Assembly (NCBI GenBank): GCA_030770535.1
Contig: JASVEC010000257.1
Span: forward strand, 1 to 24,416
Source: Batkoa obscura
Taxonomy: Eukaryota > Entomophthoromycota > Entomophthoromycetes > Entomophthorales > Batkoaceae
Reading direction: 5' to 3'
Length of the DNA: 24,416 nt
Shown: positions 17,437 to 24,416 of the stretch, one piece after another
How positions within the stretch are numbered: the stretch's first letter is position 1
Layout: every line of letters starts with the position of its first letter
Position numbers and translations under genes: made by a program
Notes under the pieces: model-generated
What the model was told of the DNA's origin: nothing
Database searches by the model: none
What the model saw: only the letters and a program-made list of their open reading frames with translations

Positions 17437-17549
17437 TATCAAAAACCTTTTACTATAAGATCTACCATATAATTGAATTTATTTAAAGTATTAAAATCAG
17501 TAAAATAGATTTATTGTATTTTATTTAAACATCTTACTATAAAACAACA

Positions 17550-17648
17550 TATGGGGGATGTTTTTTTCCATTACTTTTTCCATTTTTTTTAAAGCGCTAT
17601 TTAAGTGAGAAGATTGTTACTAAAATTCTTTAAAAAAAGTCCCCTATA
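17550..17648 (+). repeat. MITE copy 3
   Basis: Starts TATGGGGGATGTTTTTTTCC and ends AGTCCCCTATA, in the same orientation and with the same core as copy 2. The inner right side is slightly decayed. Confidence 0.78.
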
Positions 17649-17720
17649 TTTTATCTTTTAGATTTCATGAAAATAACTACACTTCTTTATTAATTGAGGT
17701 ATAAGTCGAAAAAAGCAAAA

Positions 17721-18033
17721 TGTTGTGAAATCTGGTACTCAGGGTTTGGAGTCAAGAACAGCTGCTATTGCTAGGTTGACTACACTATAAGTCGAAAGGT
17801 CTTAGTTTATGTGACTAAGATAGACTTGGGTTATGAGGAATAGCACGTAATAGGTTACAAGCTATATAAGACAAATAGAATAGACAATACTAATGTAAAA
17901 TCTATGTAAAATACTATTAAGAAAACTTAGTGGCTTTATTAAATGTTCGAGATATCAGGGATTAATTCAGTTAAAAAGCCTCGAACTATTATGTTTTAGA
18001 ATCTCTTTTATACTCTGAAAAGTATAAGTATCA
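17721..18033. mobile_element. Possible solo LTR (weak)
   Basis: A block of about 313 bases unlike its surroundings begins TGTTGTGAAATC, contains a CTATATAAG TATA-like box and ends near ATCA, with CAAAA-like bases on both sides. This is the layout of a retrotransposon LTR left alone after recombination. There is no second copy in the window and no internal region, so the ends are uncertain. Age unknown. Confidence 0.25.
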
Positions 18034-18259
18034 AAATGAGAAGATAATATTCTTTTGGGTGGAACTAGAAATTCTCATAACAAATCAAAATAATTAACCA
18101 TGGGACTGACAAAGCGATATTTCACAATGTTATTACTTAAAATACCAATGGAGAGAAAGACTAAAACCATAGAGGAAAATGCTTCAGCTATATAATCTAC
18201 TGGCTTATAAATTAGTTTGTAGATAGCTTCAGCGAACTGAAGTAGAAATGCTAAGAACA

Positions 18260-18362
18260 TAGGGATGTATTGTTGTATTTAATAAATTTCCTAACAATTT
18301 TTCCGCTCAAATGGGGCCTAAAAAACGGAAAAAACAATGAAGCCAAAAAAAATACCCCCATA
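18260..18362 (-). repeat. MITE copy 4 (reverse orientation)
   Basis: Begins TAGGGATGTATTGTTGTATTT and ends AAATACCCCCATA, reverse complement of copies 2, 3 and 6. The central GCGCT core is altered (CTCAAATGGGGCCTAAAAAACGG). Confidence 0.72.
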
Positions 18363-18434
18363 TAGATACTGAATGCATGATTAATCCACAATATAGCTTG
18401 ATTTTCGCTGATCTATAGGTATTAAGAACCACTA

Positions 18435-18537
18435 TACGGGGATGTATTTTTGTATTTAAGAGCTTTACTAACAATTTTTCCACTTAAATAGCGCTTAAAG
18501 GATGGAAAAGTAATAAAGTCAAAAAAACATCCTCATA
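18435..18537 (-). repeat. MITE copy 5 (reverse orientation)
   Basis: Begins TACGGGGATGTATTTTTG and ends AAAACATCCTCATA. The internal inverted repeat TTTTTCCACTTAAATAGCGC / GCGCTTAAAGGATGGAAAA is well preserved. Confidence 0.8.
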
Positions 18538-18614
18538 TCTTCCTGTCCGCTCAACTCTTCTTGCTCAACTAATCAAAAAGCTTGATTTACTTTATCTATT
18601 AATTTGAAAGAGTA

Positions 18615-18719
18615 TATGGGGATGATTTTTTTCATTTCATTACTTTTTCCACCTTTTAAGCGCTATTTGAGCGGAAAATTTATTAGTAAAATTCTTAAAC
18701 GTAAAAATACATCCCCATA
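18615..18719 (+). repeat. MITE copy 6
   Basis: Begins TATGGGGATGATTTTTTTC and ends GTAAAAATACATCCCCATA. This is the cleanest pair of ends in the window, with TA on both sides. It directly interrupts the hydrophobic reading frame that ends near 18718. Confidence 0.82.
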
Positions 18720-19338
18720 TTGTAGATACAATTAAAGGCTCAATTGAACTTGTAGTACTACAAATAAAAGCTACATTAGATAAAGTGAAATATGGCACTA
18801 CTAATAAACATGTTATTTTTGAATCGCCTGGAATCATATACTTTAGCCCTGAACTAGCGAGCAATAAACTCATAACAAAAAACAATTCATAAGTAAAAGT
18901 AGAGGCATATAATTTCTTAACTTAGGTCTGATAATAAAAGCATATATATCTAAAGCTAAGAAGGTGCCTAAGCTAAACTTTGAGAAATAAACCTTAAAAT
19001 TGATAAATCCAATAGTTTAACAAGCAGTAGCATCTTCAATGATGTTTTTTTAGCGATGACTCCATACGCAATCCTAAAAGTATAGCCAATACTAAATAGG
19101 TATTCCAGCAACCCAATAATGCCCAATGAAACAACACCCCTTTTATTTTTGATTTCTAGAGCAAAAAAAATTAGTAGGGTATTTTAACTAATGTTGTCAT
19201 AGAAAATATTGAAAATATATAAAACGCATAGATCGCCATTCCTTTAAAAGAATCAAAGGCTGGTATATAGCATTCGACTTTTAATTTTATAGCTCCTTCC
19301 TTTTTAATGTTTTTCAAGGTTACATAAACATTAATTGC

Positions 19339-21148
19339 CTTATTTTATTAGATATAATTGATTTGTATTAATTGTTGTTTAAGATATTGAATAAACTGGA
19401 ATAACATAGCATGTATTTTTATTTTTATAACATTAGTGTTATAGCCTTTTCTTTCCTCAGTACATAAAAAAGTTTCAATAGAGGCTGTATGTATGTTATA
19501 ATTTTATTAACTGTACTAAGATTACTTTGTATGTGCTTAATCAATTCGATTTATCAATTAAATTAATGTGTTTTTCATCCATAATTTACTATTAATTAAG
19601 CTTGAAGCTATTATTTTGAGGAGCTGGCCACAATCAAATGAACAAAATGACTTATGGTAATATTTATTCAATAACTAGCTATTTCCCCTTATTTTTATAT
19701 TTTGTAACCGTATAAGTACTCGATTTAGTCATATTGACTTTCAGCTAGCCTTTTTTTTCTACCTTTTTGGCTACTAGTTCTCCTAATATTTATGCCTTCT
19801 ATAGTTTTAAATATAGAATATTAAAACTATTATTTACTATCGCTAATGAAAATGAAATAAAAATACAGTTTAATGATAAAGTTGGTGACTTTGATTATTT
19901 TTAAGAAATGTAAGTTAATAATTTTATCATTCTTTTGTGTAAAGGTAAAACATCAAATATGAAAAGGTCATTTATTAAACACCAATACTCTTTAGGTTCC
20001 TTTAAATCAATCTAACTATATAAAAATCAAAGATCGAGTTAAGTTGTGAAAGAATTGACATGTATTGCGTAGAGATATATGACAACTAAAAAGCAGTTAT
20101 TAAATTATTCTACACCTTAGACTTTTTTATAATCAAAAGGCTATTAAGTATTGGCCTTGGTTTCTCACCTTAAATAAGATTAGTGTTTTTTGTTAAATTG
20201 CCTTTTTAGTATTGTAATTGACGACAGATGGGTTGAAGGTAACAGTAAGAACATTTAGTGATTTAAACATCAATTGACCAAGATATAAAAATAAGTTGGG
20301 ACCACTGCTTATTCTATTGAAAGCTATTAACTTAGTTACTCGTTTAGGTATTTGGTATTACATAAAGTGCTTAGCATGACTAGCAAACTTAAAGCCTTCG
20401 ATATAATTTTTGAACATTATTAAGTTTTATTTGTATGGCTTAGAAGAATCTAGTATGATATAAAAGTATATCATAAACCTAATAAAAGTATTGGCTGGAT
20501 TTTTTATAGGAATCAACCGCTTGGTTGGGGATCTAGCCCTATTTTTATAGCCATAATATGTGTAACGCTTTACTGAAATAAAATAACATGTTTCATTTTG
20601 TAGTTGTAATCTATTAAATTTACCTGAGATCTCCTATATTGACTCTTCTACTGTGATTCATTTTTCTCATTTTTTATTATTTATTATTTATTTATTATTT
20701 TTTATTTATTGTTTTTTGTTTTTTATCTCAAGACTTTATATTGAATTTTATATAATCATAAAACATATTCCTTTAACTTGTATCCATAATTGTTATTGTG
20801 GTTTGATATAATATAACTCATTTATTGATATTAAAGTTAATAACTATAATATATAAAATCAAAATCGATTTCATTGTTTAATATGAAAACATATTGTTAG
20901 TATCGATAATTATGTTTCAAAGATACTTTTGAATCATTTTAATAAGCTACTAAATATAATATAATAGGCCCTTAATTTTTTGATTAATAAACAAAGTGAA
21001 TTTTAGTAACAAACTCAATGCTAGTTGAATTGATTTTGATATAAAACAAAATCGCGTATTTTAACAAAAAGATGATGAAATATTCTTGAAATGGAAAGCT
21101 TTTAAAAAAGTATTTAAAGTTGATAATAGCTATTATATTTCAATAAAG
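19339..21148. other. AT-rich intergenic stretch, nothing recognised
   Basis: About 1.8 kb with no gene, RNA gene or MITE that I can support. A low-complexity TTATT/TTTATT tract lies at about 20675-20725. The last few hundred bases presumably hold the MET2 promoter. Confidence 0.55.
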
Positions 21149-22823
21149 ATGTTTTCAAGAATTATTTTAGCAAAATTCAAAGTGCTTCCAGCACATAAAT
21201 TAATAGGCAATCACAGTACATTAATTAACTTATTATAAAAATTGCTTAACTAATTATCTGACTCTAGCTTTTTGCACCAGCTCAAAGTTGGGGGAAATAG
21301 CATTGAAGTGTATGGAATTCCCTTGTATTGATAAGTTAGAAGAAAGAAATCGCTCTTTTAATAACGGGCCCGAGCCAGAGTATGATAAAGTAGTTAGCGG
21401 GTATAAGCTATTTAAATATGAAAACCAATTTGAAATGGATTATGGTACTTTACCCAGGTTTCAGCTAGCTTATGAAACGTGGGGTCAACTAAATGAAAAC
21501 AAAGATAACGCTATATTAATACATACTGGGTTATCCGGGTCGTCCCATGCTAAATCTCACGAAAACAACTTAAATCCTGGATGGTGGGAAAAATTTATAG
21601 GTAAATAAAAGGAAATAGTCAGAGTAATTTTTTAACAGTATTTAATTAGGACCTGGTCTATCCATTGATACCAATAAATTTTTTGTTGTATGTACTAATG
21701 TATTAGGTGGGTGCTATGGCTCAACAGGCCCATCGAGTATTGATGATACGATTGAAAATAACACTCAGAATAAAAAATATGGTTCAAAGTTCCCTATATT
21801 AACTATATTTGACATGGTACGGGCTCAGTTTAAATTATTGGACCATTTAGGTATTCAAAGATTACATGCTTCTATAGGCTCGAGTATGGGTGGGATGCAA
21901 GTAAGGATTTCGATAGTATTTTATTAATATTTTATTAATATTTTTTGTTAGTCTTTAGCTGCTGCTATACTGTTTAGAGATAGGGTAAATAGAATTGTAT
22001 CTATTTCGTCTTGTGCAAAGTCACACCCTTATTCAATAGCTTTAAGGCATGTACAAAGACAAGGTAGTTCAATCAGTCTATTTTATTAACTTAATCTGAT
22101 AGTTTAACTAGTATTAATGACGGACCCAAATTACAATAAGGGAGATTATTATGGTAAAGCACCGCCCCATGTAGGGATGAAGTTAGCTAGAGAAATAGCT
22201 ACAATTACGTAAGTTTTTTTTAACTTACTATAATAACTATAATCTAACAAGTTAGCTACCGCTCTGGTCCAGAATGGGAAAAAAGATTTGGATTGCAAAG
22301 ACAAGATGAAAGTGTGCCACCGGCCTTATGTCCCGATTTTTTAATCGAAACTTATTTAGACCATCAAGTAAGAATGATTTGATATTAATTCAGCTATTAA
22401 TATAGTAATTTTTTATAGGGAGAGAAATTTTGTTTAAATTATGATGCTAATTCCTTATTATATATCAGTAAAGCAATGGATATGTTTGATTTGAGCTTAA
22501 GCAATTTAAAAAACTGAATGTAACAAAGCAACATTTAAGTGAAGAATTTAAGCGTATGGCAATAACTCAAGACAATGATTTAGAATTAGGCTTAAAAAAT
22601 AATAGCTGATAAACCTATCTTAGTTTTAGGAGTACAATCAGATATCTTGTTTCCAAGCTGGCAACAAAAAGAGATAGCTTCAAAATTAAAAAAGCACTCC
22701 AAGCACGTCCATTATTTCGAATTAGATGCTGAGTATGGTCATGATACTTTCTTAATTGATTTGAACAATGTAGGACCCCCATTAAAAGGATTATTAGAAC
22801 AGAACAGAGAATCATTTAAATAA
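21149..22823 (+). CDS. MET2: Homoserine O-acetyltransferase
   Basis: It acetylates homoserine with acetyl-CoA, the first committed step of methionine synthesis. Seven exons fit in phase: 21149-21215, 21268-21600, 21650-21900, 21952-22063, 22112-22208, 22256-22367 and 22419-22823, about 458 residues. The alpha/beta-hydrolase triad is complete: Ser212 in GSSMGGMQ, Asp399 in VQSDILFP and His432 in GHDTF. Exon 1 ([18 protein letters not shown]) looks like a mitochondrial targeting peptide and is less certain. An upstream ATG is needed because exon 2 opens without one before CMEFPCIDK. In exon 7 the frame shifts by one base near 22491-22500 and shifts back near 22594-22602. The 100 bases between read protein-like in the shifted frame ([15 protein letters not shown]...), so one base is missing and one extra, by sequence error or early decay. 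Confidence 0.9.
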
Positions 22824-22825
22824 AA

Positions 22826-24106
22826 TTAAACACTTTTTTCTTTTATTTTTGATAACAAATCGTCTCCTTTCTCTTGTTTAGTAGCTAATAGGAAACCATA
22901 ATGCTCCGCTAACAACATCCATTCTTCCACCTCATCCAATCTTTCAATCTTATTTAAATGCTCTAAAACTTGTTCATTTAATAAATTTCTTTCAATATTC
23001 CATACAGTACTAAATGATACACTTAAAAATCCTAAGCTGAGATATCTATTTTTTTGGCTTCTTAGATTAGAATAGAGTTGGGTCCCTTTTAATTTTATTC
23101 CTCTACGCTATATGTCATCATTAAAATTACTAAAGTCATTTATATTATTTGATAAAAAATTACATTTAAATTGTTAACCATCATTTGTGAGAATGGGTCT
23201 TTATCCAAACTAGGCTCATAGCTTAATAGAGTTATTTGGTTCAATTCACTTAATAAATATCGAAACATGTTATCCACTAATTCAGGTTCAACATAAACAA
23301 GAACGCATTCAGCTAAGATAAGAGTAGGTAGACTAGGCATATTAGTAAATTAAAATTAATATATAATTAAAATTACTTTTTGTTAAAGTTGTATTTCAAT
23401 AAGTTTGGGTAAATCTCTTCTTTAAATTTTCTTAAATCTCCAGATATAATAACATAATTATCACTACTTAAATTATTCTTATTATGGCCTTCAATTTGAA
23501 TATAAATATATATATTAGTTGATTATATTAAACATTACTTAGTATAATTTCCCCATTTAACTGCTTTTTCAAATCTTCATTTTTACAAACCTTATTGATT
23601 TTACTAACTGTAATATCCTCAAAATCGACTTCGAAATATTTAAAGTTAATTTCCAACTTATCAAATTCTTCCTAAAAAATAATAAGAGCCTTATATATTT
23701 AATCATCTAGTGCTATAGCCTCTACCTTTATATAAAAATATCGTGTATCCATTCCAGCTCCTAAACTAAGTATTTGTAATTCTTGATTACTTTGCTTACA
23801 TTTACTTGCTTCTTCTAAAACAATATGATCGATGGTAAAAGACCTTATAAACGTTCCTTTATTATTAATTATCAGCAATTACTTCCATAAACTAATTATC
23901 CTAACTACCTCGATTTATCATTGGTGGTTTAATTTCTGTTGGTTCAATATAAAGGGTATTTGATATATTCATCCTTTAAATATCCCTTTTTAACTGCCGA
24001 CCTAATTAAATTGTGAGTTCAGTATAGTGTGTCTTATTCAATATTCATACCATCTGCTGCTTAAGGCGTCTTTACATGTCTCTTTAACGGGTTGATCTAA
24101 ATCCAT
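22826..24106 (-). CDS. PPM1: Leucine carboxyl methyltransferase (PP2A methyltransferase)
   Basis: It uses S-adenosylmethionine to methylate the C-terminal leucine of the PP2A catalytic subunit, controlling holoenzyme assembly. Seven exons on the minus strand fit in phase: 24106-24051, 24001-23909, 23856-23726, 23671-23539, 23488-23377, 23332-23164 and 23107-22826, about 324 residues (human LCMT1 334). Motifs in order: SAVKKGYLKDEYIKY, INRGTFIRSFTIDH at about 47-60, the SAM loop LGAGMDTRYF at 81-90, GDLRKF, LPTLILAECVLVY at about 176-188, YEP..DPFSQMM, RRGIKLKG and the C-terminal LDEVEEWMLLAEHYGF. The second exon has one base too many between KY and IEPTEIKPP, near 23960, which breaks the frame. 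A sequencing error is as likely as a real mutation. One acceptor (GAAG, 23489) is atypical. Confidence 0.88.
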
Positions 24107-24416
24107 TTAATTATTTTAAGTAAAGCCAATTTTATTGAAATTTTGTATTTTAATATTCAAAACTTTACGTCATTTTTGGTTTATAGCTCTTAACTTTTAT
24201 AAATGTATCATTTTATAGATATTTTTTGTTCCAGTATTTTATTCATTTTCTAAAGAACAAAACTGAATTAAATCTTTAAATGTGAAAGTCTTTTTTGTTT
24301 AAGATTTTTAATGATAAGTTTTCTACTTGGCTGCGCTTGAAAGTAGAAAAACAAATGAAACTAAAAAACACTTTCAAATCATAGTTTTTAAACAGCATTC
24401 TCATTTTTAACTCACC
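24107..24416. other. Upstream region of PPM1, to the window edge
   Basis: About 310 bases with no coding stretch I can support. It should hold the PPM1 promoter. Confidence 0.5.
24165..24172 (-). promoter_or_regulatory. CRE/ATF-like site upstream of PPM1
   Basis: TTACGTCA (TGACGTAA on the gene strand) lies about 60 bases before the PPM1 ATG. It matches the binding site of fungal ATF/CREB-type bZIP factors. It stands out in AT-rich DNA, but it is a single short match. Confidence 0.3.

Larger units (their letters stand above)
18064..19338 (-). pseudogene. Remains of an unrecognised multi-pass membrane-protein gene, with MITE insertions
   Basis: I do not recognise the family. On the minus strand several open stretches in different frames encode hydrophobic, protein-like sequence. 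They include 19171-19338 (VECYIPAFDSFKGMAIYAF, then a helix), about 19034-19150 (HWALLGCWNTYLVLAILLG), about 18880-18990 (GTFLALDIYAFIIRP), 18718-18885 (MSLLLASSGLKYMIPGDSK, then LLVVPYFTLSNVAF) and 18075-18260 (LAFLLQFAEAIYKLIYKPVD, then FSSMVLVFLSIGIL). Some gaps between them could be introns, but stops and frame changes lie between several, and three MITE copies occupy 18260-18719. It is most likely a decayed gene with six or more transmembrane segments. A working multi-intron gene with MITEs in introns is less likely. Confidence 0.4.

Noticed and set aside
20675-20725. TTATT-rich tract as a replication origin
   Set aside because: It is simple low-complexity sequence in already AT-rich DNA; no origin motif is supported.
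22615-22815. Minus-strand open frame in MET2 exon 7
   Set aside because: Antisense of the conserved MET2 C-terminal region holding the catalytic Asp and His.

Overview
The window looks like nuclear DNA of a very AT-rich, intron-rich fungus, probably an early-diverging lineage (Mucoromycota or Zoopagomycota; the sequence alone does not settle which). Host genes are split by short introns of about 40-70 bases with GTAAG-like donors and CTAAY-like branch sites. They encode ordinary fungal proteins: UDP-GlcNAc pyrophosphorylase, PDH E1 beta, homoserine O-acetyltransferase and a PP2A leucine carboxyl methyltransferase.

Bases 1-12488 are foreign. A linear element of about 9.2 kb (3267-12488) is bounded by near-identical terminal inverted repeats of about 168 bp. 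Its gene set resembles the yeast cytoplasmic killer plasmids (virus-like elements such as pGKL1). It has a protein-primed-type family B DNA polymerase with an OTU-like N-terminal domain, and an unrecognised protein with a Cys/His cluster. It also has a killer-toxin alpha/beta-like lectin/LysM/chitin-binding/GH18 chitinase (broken), a secreted NucA/NucB-type DNase (broken), and a small ORF that could be an immunity protein. A motif fitting ATNTGA, the upstream conserved sequence of yeast killer plasmids, lies at or just before every gene start. Left of this element, bases 1-3196 are an inverted, heavily broken second copy of its polymerase end. The two halves form a palindrome of more than 6 kb centred at 3196/3197, which is either a real tail-to-tail inverted duplication or a long-read fold-back artefact.

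The right terminus of the element abuts the first exon/intron of UAP1 (minus strand), so the rest of that gene is separated from its 5' end. After an empty AT-rich gap comes PDB1 (plus, 7 exons). Then follows a 4.5 kb gene-poor stretch holding five copies of a roughly 100-bp MITE family (a sixth lies at 14.35 kb), a possible solo LTR, and remains of an unrecognised membrane-protein gene. The right end holds MET2 (plus, 7 exons) and PPM1/LCMT1 (minus, 7 exons), convergent with only two bases between their stop codons. Both carry small local frame disturbances.

The killer-plasmid-like element is the part most worth following up. By analogy, the chitinase would bind and open the target cell wall, the DNase would be the cargo, and the small neighbour would protect the producer; this is inference from family resemblance and gene order.
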